Positions 27,724 through 35,867 are shown, counted from the first letter of the stretch. The stretch is 64,000 bases of DNA from Mesorhizobium loti (GCA_014189435.1 CP050293.1:2485001-2549000), one strand, 5' to 3'. Made by a program: numbers and translations. Notes: a model not told the origin generated them from the letters alone.

Positions 27724-27748
27724 GGAACATTAGCTGGCGCTAAGAGTT
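27724..27748 (+). promoter_or_regulatory. EcfG-type promoter with TTAG-N6-CTAA spacer, module B
   Basis: GGAAC (27724-27728), 17 bases, GTT (27746-27748). The spacer holds TTAG-CTGGCG-CTAA. The promoter points into 95 bases of non-coding DNA. Confidence 0.75.
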
Positions 27749-27754
27749 CGTATG

Positions 27755-27844
27755 TCGGCAGATAACGACCCCTCGCTAACTGCCGAGATCGGGTGTCCGC
27801 ACTCGATCGGAGCCCGCGTTCTCCGCCAGAGACGGGGGCTTTTC
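27755..27844 (+). ncRNA. candidate stress-induced small RNA, module B
   Basis: About 90 bases from the expected start to a hairpin at 27811-27840 (AGCCCGCGTTCTC pairing with GAGACGGGGGCT, one mismatch and one bulge) followed by TTTTC. The stem is preceded by CGATCGG as in module D. There is no plausible start codon with a ribosome-binding site inside. The 3' end abuts, on the opposite strand, the tail of the LolA-like gene. Confidence 0.5.
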
Positions 27845-28778
27845 AGGTTTTGCAGTTTGGCTCAACAAACGGCCCGCCTCGGCTGAGCCGATACGGGCTG
27901 TTCGTCGTTCCCAGTCGGGGGGAACGAACACTCGACAGATGGCTAACTTTGAATGATCGAGCTTGATGATTTGCGAAGGTAGGGCTTGGTTGTACGCATT
28001 TAGCGTTTGCTTGACCCCTTGCCCAAGTTGCAGCCCGCGCGCGGGCTCTCTCTCGGCTAACTAGCGCTACGGTTATGGGGCGCCAAAGCGATGCGATTCG
28101 TCCGCTGTCTCCCGGCGCGCCAGAGAATTCGATCATCGGCGTCACCGCGACTTGGCGGTGTTGTACTCCCCGGTTTGCCGCGTAATCGATAGTGAAGATC
28201 CCTTCGTCAACTGGAACGCCCAGTTTCACATTGAAGATACCCACCGTTGTGGTTAGTCCCTTCTCGTCGGTAAGGCTCCATTTTTGTAAATCGAGTGATT
28301 TCCTGTCAAACATCATCGAAATGTTTGAATTTCCATAGGCTGATCGGTCAACCAGCTTGATAATTATCAGGTCGCTTTCTTCTTTGATGCTTTTGAGGTG
28401 TCTGCCAGAAAAGTCTACCTTGTTGTCGAGTAGCAGCTTGAGCGGCGTCTTCGAGAGCGAATACAGGCGCGATGTCCTAAGCTTCTTATTGTAAACGACC
28501 ACCGATTTGCCATCAGCAATTGCGGTGACCCCTGATTGGCCGGCAAAATTAAATCGGATCTTGCCCGGGCGCTTGAGAAAAAACCTGCCACTGGTCTTTT
28601 CTCCCTTCGGGCCCGACTGAATAAAGTCGCCGGACATGGATTTTACCGATGAGAAGTGATCGGCGATCGTCTGCGCTGCGATTGGTGCGGCCGAAAGCGC
28701 GGGCATAAGGCCGACGTTGATCGCGGCAGCGCTTAGAAGGAACCAGACACCGAGCAGTGTTTTGACTTTGTAGGCCAT
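27843..28778 (-). CDS. LolA-like periplasmic lipoprotein carrier, extended C-terminus
   Basis: Residues 1-30 form a signal peptide (LLGVWFLLSAAAINVGLMPA). Residues 35-210 match the outer-membrane lipoprotein carrier fold: TIADHFSSVKSMSGDFIQSG, GRFFLKRPGKIRFNF and MMFDRKSLDLQKWSLTDEKG. The fold should end around GIFTIDYAANRG, yet the frame runs on for about 100 residues of Arg/Ser-rich sequence unlike any LolA. The native stop may have been lost. MAYKV at 28778 is the better start than the ATG at 28811. No lolB or other Lol gene is nearby. Confidence 0.7.
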   Translation of the reverse strand: MAYKVKTLLGVWFLLSAAAINVGLMPALSAAPIAAQTIADHFSSVKSMSGDFIQSGPKGEKTSGRFFLKRPGKIRFNFAGQSGVTAIADGKSVVVYNKKLRTSRLYSLSKTPLKLLLDNKVDFSGRHLKSIKEESDLIIIKLVDRSAYGNSNISMMFDRKSLDLQKWSLTDEKGLTTTVGIFNVKLGVPVDEGIFTIDYAANRGVQHRQVAVTPMIEFSGAPGDSGRIASLWRPITVALVSRERARARAATWARGQANAKCVQPSPTFANHQARSFKVSHLSSVRSPRLGTTNSPYRLSRGGPFVEPNCKT

Positions 28779-28789
28779 CCAATTGTGAC

Positions 28790-28816
28790 GGCGCGTGATC
28801 GCACAGATCACGCGCC
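28790..28816 (-). terminator. hairpin between glycine-zipper and LolA-like genes
   Basis: GGCGCGTGATC / GATCACGCGCC, an 11-base perfect stem with five-base loop, starting eight bases after the stop of the gene at 28824. No T-run follows, so it may be a terminator or an attenuator in front of the LolA-like gene. Confidence 0.6.
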
Positions 28817-28823
28817 TTAGTTA

Positions 28824-29087
28824 TCAGTAGCCGTCCGGGCACCGGGCAATGTAAACCCGGCCATGACGATCCCGATAACGGCATTGACCTGCCTCACTGG
28901 CATGCCCGATCACCGCACCGGCCAGCGCACCGACTGCACCGCCAATGACGGCTCCTTGCACGGGATCGCCGGCCACCGCAGCGCCAACCGCGGCACCTCC
29001 CAAGCCGCCGACGGCAGCGCCTTGTTCGGTACGGGAACATGCTGCGAGCGGAATGAGCAGGCTCAAAATGAGCAGTGTCTTTTTCAT
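28824..29087 (-). CDS. glycine-zipper lipoprotein
   Basis: An 87-residue lipoprotein. Signal peptide MKKTLLILSLLIPLAAC with lipobox LAAC (cysteine 17), then a glycine-zipper span GAAVGGLGGAAVGAAVAGDP and GAVIGGAVGALAGAVIGHAS, and a short tail with two cysteines (QCRYRDRHGRVYIARCPDGY). AGGAGAG precedes the ATG. Similar YMGG-like proteins insert into or strain the envelope under stress. Precise role unknown. Confidence 0.82.
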   Translation of the reverse strand: MKKTLLILSLLIPLAACSRTEQGAAVGGLGGAAVGAAVAGDPVQGAVIGGAVGALAGAVIGHASEAGQCRYRDRHGRVYIARCPDGY

Positions 29088-29268
29088 GGGTTCTCTCCTG
29101 AAGCCTTAATTGGCCGGAGAATAAATGCGCCAAGGGGTTTTTCGATCCATGGCCGTGTTGCCTTCAATGGAACGGCTCGTCTCCATGGGCGGACTGTATA
29201 GGCTAAGGTACCTCAGCCCTTCGTCGGGCGAAGGGCTCAGGTTGAGTTTGACCGCAATAGGTCGCAGA

Positions 29269-29520
29269 TCAGCGTTTTATCGCTCGGGCCACCGCGATCA
29301 AGATACACGCGCCGATGAAGCCGGCGACCAGATAGCCGAGCCAGCCTGCCAACGATATGCCAAGCACGCTAAGGATCAGGTTGGCGACAATCGCTCCCAC
29401 AATCCCCAAAATGATGTTCATGACCACGCCCATGTTGCTCTTCATGAACATCTCGGCGAGCCATCCGGCAATGCCGCCGATGATGATCGCTGCCAGCCAG
29501 CCAACGCCAGGATTCTGCAT
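29269..29520 (-). CDS. GlsB/YeaQ/YmgE family membrane protein, copy 1
   Basis: An 83-residue protein with three helices and the family pattern GWLAAIIIGGIAGWLAEMFM, GVVMNIILGIVGAIVANLIL and LGYLVAGFIGACILIAVARA. Transglycosylase-associated (GlsB) proteins are small envelope stress proteins of unknown mechanism. ATG 29520 follows AAGGGG. The palindromic EcfG-type promoter at 29560-29586 lies 42 bases upstream. A second member is at 38016. Confidence 0.87.
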   Translation of the reverse strand: MQNPGVGWLAAIIIGGIAGWLAEMFMKSNMGVVMNIILGIVGAIVANLILSVLGISLAGWLGYLVAGFIGACILIAVARAIKR

Positions 29521-29559
29521 AGTTTTCCCCTTTCCGCGAACCGCAATTGGTTCGACCGG

Positions 29560-29586
29560 GGAACGTCCAGGAGCCATTAAGGTTCC
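29560..29586. promoter_or_regulatory. bidirectional EcfG-type promoter upstream of glsB-like gene
   Basis: Minus strand: GGAAC (29586-29582), 17 bases, GTT (29564-29562), well placed for the GlsB gene starting at 29520. Plus strand: GGAAC (29560-29564), 17 bases, GTT (29582-29584), pointing toward the PRC-barrel gene, which also has its own promoter at 29736. Confidence 0.72.
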
Positions 29587-29735
29587 CGCGATACAGGCGC
29601 GTGCGAGCTCGAAAAAATTGCGGAATCGCAGCAGCTTAATTGACTCTACGTGGCGCTTCGCAGGCCGACAAACACTGCTGTCGATGAACGCGACTGACCG
29701 GACAGCGCCTCTCAGGCGCCTTCCGAATTCCAAGG

Positions 29736-29760
29736 GGAACTTCGCTTCGTGCGGCCCGTT
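29736..29760 (+). promoter_or_regulatory. EcfG-type promoter for PRC-barrel gene
   Basis: GGAAC (29736-29740), 17 bases, GTT (29758-29760) preceded by C (CGTT). The ATG follows at 29853, giving a leader of about 85 bases. Confidence 0.72.
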
Positions 29761-29852
29761 GTGAGGTAGCAAACTGTGCCGCGCTCAGCCTCCCTGCAAC
29801 GGTTCGGCCGAACGCGGCGTGCATCAACACTAACGCACAAAGGAAACGTACC

Positions 29853-30722
29853 ATGATCAGCAAACTTTTGGCTACCACCGCTATTGCAACCCTGCTGTCG
29901 TCTGGCCTGTGGGTCTCGGGGGCCGCCGCTGAAGATGCCACCAAACCTGCCGCCGCTACGACCACTGCGGCGACAGCGCCGGCGGCCGTTGTAGACGGCA
30001 GCCTCGTCACCAAGATCATAGGCGCCGACGTCTATGATAGCGCTGCAGACGATGCCGCGAAGATCGGTGATGTCAAAGACATCGTGCTCTCCAAGGACGG
30101 CAAAGCCAAGTACATCATCATCGGCGTGGGCGGCTTCCTGGGCCTGGGGGAAAAGAACGTCGCCTACGATTTCAGCAAAGCCGAGTGGGTCGAGAAGAAG
30201 GGTGAGCGCTGGTTGGTCGCGAAGACCACCAAGGAAGACCTTCAAGCGCAAAAGGATTTTGACCTGAAGGTCTACGACACCGCAGCGGCCTCGAACTCCA
30301 ATGATGTCGCGGCTACCACGGCCAACAATGAAGCGGCCCCAGCCACGACCGACAACACGGCCACTGCGGCAATCGACAAGTCTTCGCTAACCGAGACGCC
30401 GATAGACAAAATCAGCATCAAGGATTTCATCGGCACCACGGTCTACGGCGCCGACGATGCAAAAGTCGGCGAGATTGGAGATGTCGTCCTGAGTGGCGAT
30501 AAGAAGGTCGACGCGGTCGTCGTCGACGTCGGCGGCTTCCTCGGCATGGGCGAAAAGCCGGTTGCTGTTGGCTTAGAGAAATTGAAGTTCCTGTCCGACA
30601 AAGATGGCAACCGGTATCTCTACACAAACTTCACAAAGGCTCAGCTTGAGGCGCAGACTCCCTATGACAAGGGCACCTACGCGCAGAATCGCGACAAACA
30701 GCGGATCATTGTTGGCCAGTAG
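29853..30722 (+). CDS. secreted protein with two PRC-barrel domains
   Basis: A 289-residue protein. Signal peptide MISKLLATTAIATLLSSGLW to AAAED, Ala/Thr-rich linker, PRC-barrel 1 at about residues 52-145 (IIGADVYDSAADDAAKIGDV and IIIGVGGFLGLGEKNVAYDF), a second low-complexity linker, and PRC-barrel 2 at about 185-275 (FIGTTVYGADDAKVGEIGDV and VVVDVGGFLGMGEKPVAVGL). The GGFLG(L/M)GEK motif is shared by both, showing internal duplication. PRC barrels are small beta-folds used for binding; here it is likely periplasmic and stress-induced. A strong hairpin follows the stop. Confidence 0.88.
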   Translation: MISKLLATTAIATLLSSGLWVSGAAAEDATKPAAATTTAATAPAAVVDGSLVTKIIGADVYDSAADDAAKIGDVKDIVLSKDGKAKYIIIGVGGFLGLGEKNVAYDFSKAEWVEKKGERWLVAKTTKEDLQAQKDFDLKVYDTAAASNSNDVAATTANNEAAPATTDNTATAAIDKSSLTETPIDKISIKDFIGTTVYGADDAKVGEIGDVVLSGDKKVDAVVVDVGGFLGMGEKPVAVGLEKLKFLSDKDGNRYLYTNFTKAQLEAQTPYDKGTYAQNRDKQRIIVGQ

Positions 30723-30731
30723 ACCCCAGCG

Positions 30732-30757
30732 TGGCCCGCGCTCTTAGGCGCGGGCCA
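30732..30757 (+). terminator. hairpin after PRC-barrel gene
   Basis: TGGCCCGCG / CGCGGGCCA, a nine-base perfect stem with eight-base loop, ten bases after the stop at 30722. No T-run. Confidence 0.65.
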
Positions 30758-30843
30758 GTCGCGGCTGGCCGAGACGTTCCAGCGTTCGGGCAGCTTTGCC
30801 GGCGTCGGCATGCCGGGCGAGAGCTTGGCGATCGATTATCAGC
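30751..30843 (+). pseudogene. fragment of the ABC-transport auxiliary lipoprotein gene
   Basis: This short piece encodes SRLAETFQRSGSFAGVGMPG and then ESLAIDYQ, matching residues 101-127 of the lipoprotein at 45388-46005 (ARLAETFQRSGSFAGVGKPG, EGLAIDFQ). Similarity ends abruptly on both sides, so it is a stray duplicated fragment. Confidence 0.7.
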
Positions 30844-30943
30844 GTTCGATAATGGCGGGTTGGGCTGGCAGGAGCTTGCCTCAGCCGGCGCATACTGCTG
30901 GGAGACTCCGGCTACAGAATCTCATTGGGCTGTTGCAAGATTT

Positions 30944-31753
30944 CTAGGCCGCAATCTCTTCGGCAATAACTTCGAAGTTTGCCAGTCTCGACGGACCAAA
31001 GCTGGTCGAGAGGGCGACATCAGTCGCGTCCCGGCCGGTCGCCATCAGGATTCTTCCGATGCGCGGGTGATTGTGCCTTGCGTCGAATGTGAACCAATGA
31101 CCGCTGAGGTAGGCTTGGAACCAAGCGCTGAAATCCATTGGATCCGGAACGGGCGGGATTCCGATATCGCCGAGATAGCCGGTACAATAGCGCGCGGGGA
31201 TATTCATGCAGCGGCACAAAGATATTGCAAGATGGGCGAAGTCGCGACAAACACCGGTTCGATCGGTGAAGCCGCCATGCGCGGTGCGCAATGCGTCGGC
31301 ATTCTGATAATTGAACGCTATGTGATTGTGAACGAAATCGCAGATGGCCTGGACGCGAGACCACCCAGGCTTCGTGTTGCCAAAGGTCGCCCAAGCGAAA
31401 TCACCCAGTCGATCGGTATCGCAGTATCGGCTGCCGAGAAGGAACCTCAGCACTTCATCCGGCAATTCTTTTATATCGTGCTGTATGGCATCGGGGACGA
31501 CGACATCGGGTTTACCGCTGTCATAGATTTCAAAGGTGGTCGATATCGTCGTCAGTCCGGCAGGAGCTTCGATCCTCGTGCATGCGTTGCCGAAACTGTC
31601 GATGTAACCCCTGGCTTCGATCGGCCGATCAAATCCAATCACTTGTTCCGTCATCAGGTCCACCCGACGCGAGGGGTGGATTTCAAGGACCAGCAACATC
31701 GGTGTCGGCTGGGAACATTCGTAGGTGAGGTTATAACCTGCGCGAATCCGCAT
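30944..31753 (-). CDS. transglutaminase-like protein 1
   Basis: A 269-residue protein with an N-terminal beta-sandwich (GYNLTYECSQPTPMLLVLEI) and a C-terminal transglutaminase-like core. The catalytic cysteine is in TDRTGVCRDFAHLAISLCRC. The expected histidine and aspartate are less standard: the aligned region reads SAWFQAYLSGHWFTFDARHN, where other family members have a HAW motif. The activity could therefore be altered. The ATG at 31753 follows GGAGC. It lies downstream of a related gene on the same strand and has its own EcfG-type promoter. Confidence 0.8.
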   Translation of the reverse strand: MRIRAGYNLTYECSQPTPMLLVLEIHPSRRVDLMTEQVIGFDRPIEARGYIDSFGNACTRIEAPAGLTTISTTFEIYDSGKPDVVVPDAIQHDIKELPDEVLRFLLGSRYCDTDRLGDFAWATFGNTKPGWSRVQAICDFVHNHIAFNYQNADALRTAHGGFTDRTGVCRDFAHLAISLCRCMNIPARYCTGYLGDIGIPPVPDPMDFSAWFQAYLSGHWFTFDARHNHPRIGRILMATGRDATDVALSTSFGPSRLANFEVIAEEIAA

Positions 31754-31785
31754 CACAGCTCCAATCTTGGTTCAGGAGCGGTGCA

Positions 31786-31810
31786 AACTCGGCTTTGACG
31801 AAACGGTTCC
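31786..31810 (-). promoter_or_regulatory. EcfG-type promoter for transglutaminase-like gene 1
   Basis: GGAAC (31810-31806), 17 bases, GTT (31788-31786), 33 bases upstream of the ATG at 31753. Confidence 0.72.
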
Positions 31811-31845
31811 CAGAAAATATCAAAGAGCCGCAACTTTCGTCTGCT

Positions 31846-32718
31846 CTATTCCTTGGTCACTTTCACCTCAACGTGCATCCCCAAAAAGCTTGATGCGGGA
31901 CCAGAATAGCTGCCGGAAAGAGGAATGGCTTGTCGTGGGTGGCGAGCGACTGCCACCCTGATCAGCTCACGGTTGCCGACAATGCCATTGGTCGGATCGA
32001 ACTCGACCCAACCGGCTCCGGGCAAATAGACTTGGCACCAGGCATGCGTTGAGCCTCCGCCCCGCACATCCGCACTATCTCGGGTTGGGACATAGACATA
32101 TCCCGTCACGAAGCGGGCGGCGAAGCCAAGCGATCGAACTGCTTCCATCATGAAAAGTGCAAAGTCACGGCACGTGCCCCGCCGCAGATGGAGCGTGACC
32201 AGGGCGGGCTGCGTCCCAGGTTCAGTCCGACGGGAATACACAAAGCTTTCGTGGATGGCATAGCAGAGCGTCATCAACAGTTTGCCTGTCTCGGTCTGCC
32301 CGGCGGCGCTCAAGAACTGGCGCGCCCATTTTCCGATTTCGTCGCCATCGTCTGGATGCTGGCGTTCGATGGTCTGCGAGAGGTCGAGGGCTTCGTCAGG
32401 CTCATAGGAAAAGGGATAGCTGAGTGCCGCCTCGTCGATGCGGAAGTCTGGCGTAAGCTGAGGCGTGTGATCAAGCCGAATGGCGGTTTCGAAGTGCAGT
32501 TTCTTGGCAGACTCCGCAAAATCGATCACCGCAACGCAGTTTCCGAAAACGTCGTGAATCCATCGAACCTCTTTGGGCTCCGGAACGACGACGAGGGCGT
32601 GGTCGAGAAGCCTTTGATCGAAGCTGTCGCGTGGCCTGAACATCAACCGGTGTTCGCCAAACCTTACCGGTCGGCTGTACTGGTAGACGGTTGAGTGCCT
32701 CACTGAAAAAATAGGCAT
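31846..32718 (-). CDS. transglutaminase-like protein 2
   Basis: A 290-residue protein of the bacterial transglutaminase-like family with its N-terminal domain (MPIFSVRHSTVYQYSRPVRF, then GEHRLMFRPRDSFDQ). The catalytic triad is complete: cysteine in LRRGTCRDFALFMMEA, histidine in GGSTHAWCQVYLPG, aspartate in WVEFDPTNG. Such proteins act as proteases or cross-linking enzymes; the substrate is unknown. Start chosen at 32718 because it gives the conserved MPIFSVRH head; a GTG five codons upstream is possible. No EcfG-type promoter was found. Confidence 0.85.
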   Translation of the reverse strand: MPIFSVRHSTVYQYSRPVRFGEHRLMFRPRDSFDQRLLDHALVVVPEPKEVRWIHDVFGNCVAVIDFAESAKKLHFETAIRLDHTPQLTPDFRIDEAALSYPFSYEPDEALDLSQTIERQHPDDGDEIGKWARQFLSAAGQTETGKLLMTLCYAIHESFVYSRRTEPGTQPALVTLHLRRGTCRDFALFMMEAVRSLGFAARFVTGYVYVPTRDSADVRGGGSTHAWCQVYLPGAGWVEFDPTNGIVGNRELIRVAVARHPRQAIPLSGSYSGPASSFLGMHVEVKVTKE

Positions 32719-33321
32719 AGCGTCGAGTACCACATTCTACATACACACTGGTTCGCGGCACAATTGTGCCTTCGGCGTGGTGTCGACCTCAAGGCGGCAG
32801 ATCCGCCATCGAGAACATTCAGATACCTCGCAATAGACTCAACGCTTGGCACGGATAGAAGGGACCACAACCAGCCACGCAAAGGCCGACTTAGGGTTCT
32901 CCGATGCAACACCAACTCGCGCGTGCGGTACGCGCCATTGGACGCGTTGTTGGGGTCCCCATTGGGATTGTCGATTTCGCGCCCCTAAAGGCCGTCATCC
33001 TCAACAACGATAAGCCTGGTTGTGGTTGCGACCTCACTTCCGTTCCGCGCGGGAACCATTCCGTTCAGTGCGCTTGCAGCTCAATTGCCAGTAATCATTA
33101 ATTTGCTTGCCGGTAGAGCTTGCTTGGTGCGTGGTTGGGCGCTCGCGCCTCACGCCTACCTGGACGCGAAGAAGTGTTCACATGGACGAAACCCGCGCCA
33201 ATGCGCGCGAGCATTTTTCGCGGCGATTTGTATCCCTGGGGCGTCGCCTGACAGCATACAGACCGGTGGAATTTTGACGCGACAAAGAGCTTCTACAGGT
33301 CGCCATATCTGAGATTTTTAC
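32719..33321. other. stretch with decayed fragments only
   Basis: On the minus strand around 33000-33040 the sequence TTTRLIVVEDDGL resembles the first strand and acidic pocket of a response regulator and then stops. No intact gene, promoter or hairpin is seen elsewhere in this stretch. Confidence 0.35.
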
Positions 33322-33540
33322 TCAGACGTGCATGAATTGGGCTGACAACACCGCCCGCATCTTGTTTACAATATCGAAGCCCTTTTTCCGTCGCCTGAAT
33401 TCGAAGCTTTACGACGCGACCTGATGCAGCCATATCAGTCCGTGGCCGATTGCTAACAAGGTCGGAAAGCCGAGCAATAAATCGCCGGACATCATCGATG
33501 AGATGGGCAGAGGCCCGTCCGACTTGTTCGACGTCTGAGC
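33322..33540 (-). pseudogene. possible MarR-like regulator C-terminal remnant
   Basis: The minus strand reads VRRFIARLSDLVSNRPRTDM and then GRVVKLRIQATEKGL, resembling the wing and C-terminal helix of a MarR-type winged helix. No start or N-terminal helices can be found. The match is weak. Confidence 0.35.
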
Positions 33541-33556
33541 TATATCACATGTAGCT

Positions 33557-33581
33557 GGAACAAATGTCTCCAAATCTCGTT
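33557..33581 (+). promoter_or_regulatory. EcfG-type promoter for DUF982 gene; fixes its start codon
   Basis: GGAAC (33557-33561), 17 bases, GTT (33579-33581) preceded by C (CGTT). Because the in-frame ATG at 33564 lies inside this promoter, the downstream ATG at 33606 must be the one used from this transcript. Confidence 0.75.
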
Positions 33582-33605
33582 CGGTTCGACAAACGGGGCG
33601 ATGCC

Positions 33606-34079
33606 ATGCACGATGCTTTCTTCAGGACGCCCGTGGTCGTTCAGACGCCGAATGGCGAAGTTCGCACCTTATCGAGTGTGTCTGAAGCGGCGCTGTTCAT
33701 GATGGAGCGGTGGCCTGATTTGCGCGGGCCAAGCTACCGGGACGCGCTGCAAGCTTGCACCGGCAGGCTTAGCACAGCGGATGAAATCGAGATTACTCGC
33801 CTCAAGTTTTTGGCAGCTGCAAGTGAGGCAGGCCTCAGCTCAACAGGTGTGCAGGTCGCTGAGCCGCGCCGTTCCGTTGAGCAGCCCAAATCGCAATATG
33901 TGTCGGATGAGAAACGGCGGGATCGGGGAGAACGGGAAGAGGAAGACGATTTCCTGTTCCGTTTCCTTGCGCGCGAAACCGGTATCACCGAGTTACAAGC
34001 GCGCGACCTGATCAAGCTTATCGGAAATGATCGCTCATCGTTGTTGAGAGAGGCGAGGATGCTCAAGGCGCAGCGATAG
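33606..34079 (+). CDS. DUF982 protein with C-terminal DUF3606-like segment
   Basis: A 157-residue protein. Residues 1-80 match DUF982, a family confined largely to rhizobia: FRTPVVVQTPNGEVRTLSSV, AALFMMERWPDLRGPSYRDA and AASEAGL. After an acidic/basic linker (DEKRRDRGEREEEDDF), the last 40 residues (RETGITELQARDLIKLIGND) resemble DUF3606, usually a stand-alone stress peptide. This looks like a fusion of two stress-associated families. The start at 33606 is preferred because the upstream ATG falls within the promoter. Confidence 0.78.
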   Translation: MHDAFFRTPVVVQTPNGEVRTLSSVSEAALFMMERWPDLRGPSYRDALQACTGRLSTADEIEITRLKFLAAASEAGLSSTGVQVAEPRRSVEQPKSQYVSDEKRRDRGEREEEDDFLFRFLARETGITELQARDLIKLIGNDRSSLLREARMLKAQR

Positions 34080-34186
34080 AGCTAGGTCGTTGAGGGCCGT
34101 GACCGCTCGTGGCTCGCTGCCAGCCATTGATATTTAGATAACGAACCGTTCCCCGCCCGCGAAATTCTATGACCAAGGAGACCCAG

Positions 34187-34436
34187 ATGCAACTGATCGA
34201 AACTCGTGTGTCGTGCGTAAACGGTGCGCCAAAGGTCGATTTTTCGGGAAGGTGGGGAGTTGGGTGTCTGTCATCTTAACCAGGCTCCGCCCGGCAGTTT
34301 GCGTGAGGACGGGAAGATCATTGAGACAGCACGAGCGATGATGATCCAGATGGGCTCTTTCAGCGAAGGTGGATTTGAAGATGGCGCCTCAAACGCGGAT
34401 CAGCACCAGGACGGAAAAGAGGATGACCAGCTGTAA
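34187..34436 (+). pseudogene. small rhizobial protein with frameshift
   Basis: After AAGGAG the first frame reads QLIETRVSCVNGAPKVDFSG and then goes to a stop in about 30 codons. In the neighbouring frame from about 34235 the expected continuation EGGELGVCHLNQ and DGKIIETARAMMIQMGSF runs to a stop at 34436. A missing pair of bases (or one extra) near 34235 explains it. No named family. Confidence 0.5.
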
Positions 34437-34438
34437 CC

Positions 34439-34627
34439 CTATTTGCCGCCGGCCTTGCTAAATACAACCTCGCCGTCCGCTTTGCGAACTTCGACGGTCA
34501 CGATGCCGTCATTGCGCTGCCGCTCAGCGAACCTGGCCAGCGCAAAATCTCGTGCCTCTTTCTCGGCATCGAAAGGCGTCTGTTCAACGATGCCTTCTTT
34601 CCCGTACCAAATAACTGAATAGGCCAT
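34439..34627 (-). CDS. small conserved protein, VIWYG family, copy 2
   Basis: A 62-residue protein, MAYSVIWYGKEGIVEQTPFD through VVFSKAGGK, about half identical to the protein at 5786-5971. The two conserved blocks are VIWYG..GIV and DGIVTVEVR. AGGAGC lies about 15 bases upstream. A second, stand-alone copy in one window suggests a multi-copy family. Function unknown. Confidence 0.72.
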   Translation of the reverse strand: MAYSVIWYGKEGIVEQTPFDAEKEARDFALARFAERQRNDGIVTVEVRKADGEVVFSKAGGK

Positions 34628-34671
34628 CTGCGCGACTTTGCTCCTGTGGCGGCAAAATCGGTCGTTGATAC

Positions 34672-34770
34672 ATGATTTGAAGGCTGTTGGCGACCCGATG
34701 CTGGACCTCCTGCATCAGGATCGCGATTGCGGGATCAGGTCGTCCTTTTTGTCGCGCATCGGTGACGTCG
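34672..34770 (-). pseudogene. HWE-type histidine kinase fragment
   Basis: The minus strand reads DVTDARQKGRPDPAIAILMQ and then EVQHRVANSLQIM, the H-box of an HWE/HisKA_2 kinase with its phospho-acceptor histidine, preceded by the usual PAS tail DVTDAR. The ATP-binding domain is gone. Another in-frame piece, MSDEPSRWTEAAQARERGD, begins near 35009 at the edge of the IS5-type element and may be from the same lost gene. Confidence 0.6.
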
Positions 34771-34997
34771 GTTACCAGGCGAATATGCTCTTTGTCGCCA
34801 TGTTTACCACCAATTGCCGCAGCTTTCGGCCAGGCGTCACAAGGTCGAGTTCATCGCGATGCTCTAAGCAGAACCAGTGCGATGGCCCGGCGGAGCCGCG
34901 CAATCAAAGCCGGCATCATCTTGCCGTAGCCCGGTAGACGTGCCCTAAAATGTCACCGCGCTCACGCGCTTGGGCTGCTTCTGTCCAGCGGGAGGGT

Positions 34998-35867
34998 TCA
35001 TCGCTCATGCCTGAGTGTCTGAATCATAATGACCGGGTTGGTTTCAAGGCCTTGCGAGCCTTCGGGTGAGCATTCGGATGTTTGCGATGAAGATCCAAGC
35101 TTCGGCGGAAGCGATGGTGCGCTCGAAGTCCTTTGCCAGCCTTCGGCATCGCCCGAGCCACGCGAAGGTTCGCTCCACGACCCAACGGCGCGGCAAGACC
35201 TCGAAGCCTTTGGCCTTGTCCGTGCGCTTGACGATTTCCAGTGTGAACTTTCCGACCTTTTGCAGCGCACCCTCAGCTTGGGCCCGGCATAGCCGCCATC
35301 GGCGAAGACATGGCGCAGCCACGGCCAACGTTTGAGGATGGCCTTCAGGACAGCTGGCGCGCCGTCGCGATCCTGGATGTCGGCGGCATGAACGACGAGC
35401 CCGACCAGCAGGCCGAGCGTATCAACGACGATGTGACGCTTGCGGCCCATGACCTTCTTGCCGGCATCAAAGCCCCGGATCCCGCCGCTTTCGGTGGTCT
35501 TGACCGACTGGCTGTCGATGACGCCGGCCGTCGGGCTGGCTTGCCTGCCTTCCCGTTCGCGTGCCGCCATCACAAGCTCGTTGCTGATGGTGCGCAGCAG
35601 GCCCTCGTCACGCCAGCGCCAGAAGTACTTCTGCACCGTCGAGAACGGCGGGAAGTCCTTCGGCAAAAGACGCCATGCGCCGCCCGACGAGGCTATATAC
35701 AAGAGCGCGTTCACGACTTCGCGAAGGTCCGTCTTGCGCGGCCGGCCGATGCGGTTCGGCCGAGGCATGTGCGGCACAATCAGCGCCCATTCCGCATCGG
35801 TCAGATCGCTTGCGTAACGGGCGCAGCGCCGCTCATAGTGCGGACGGGTGATTTCAGTCCAGGCCAT
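34998..35867 (-). pseudogene. IS5-family transposase, frameshifted near the C-terminus
   Basis: The N-terminal two thirds are intact: DLTDAEWALIVPHMPRPNRI, the first catalytic aspartate in GVIDSQSVKTTESGG, and the second aspartate in [12 protein letters not shown]. There the frame slips: one base is missing near 35280, and the proper end, [20 protein letters not shown] with [20 protein letters not shown] carrying the catalytic glutamate, continues in another frame to 35044. The element is therefore probably unable to move unless ribosomes shift frame there. Confidence 0.8.

Noticed and set aside
33000..33040. Response-regulator-like TTTRLIVVEDDGL
   Set aside because: Only 13 residues before a stop; mentioned in the intergenic note but too short to call as a gene.
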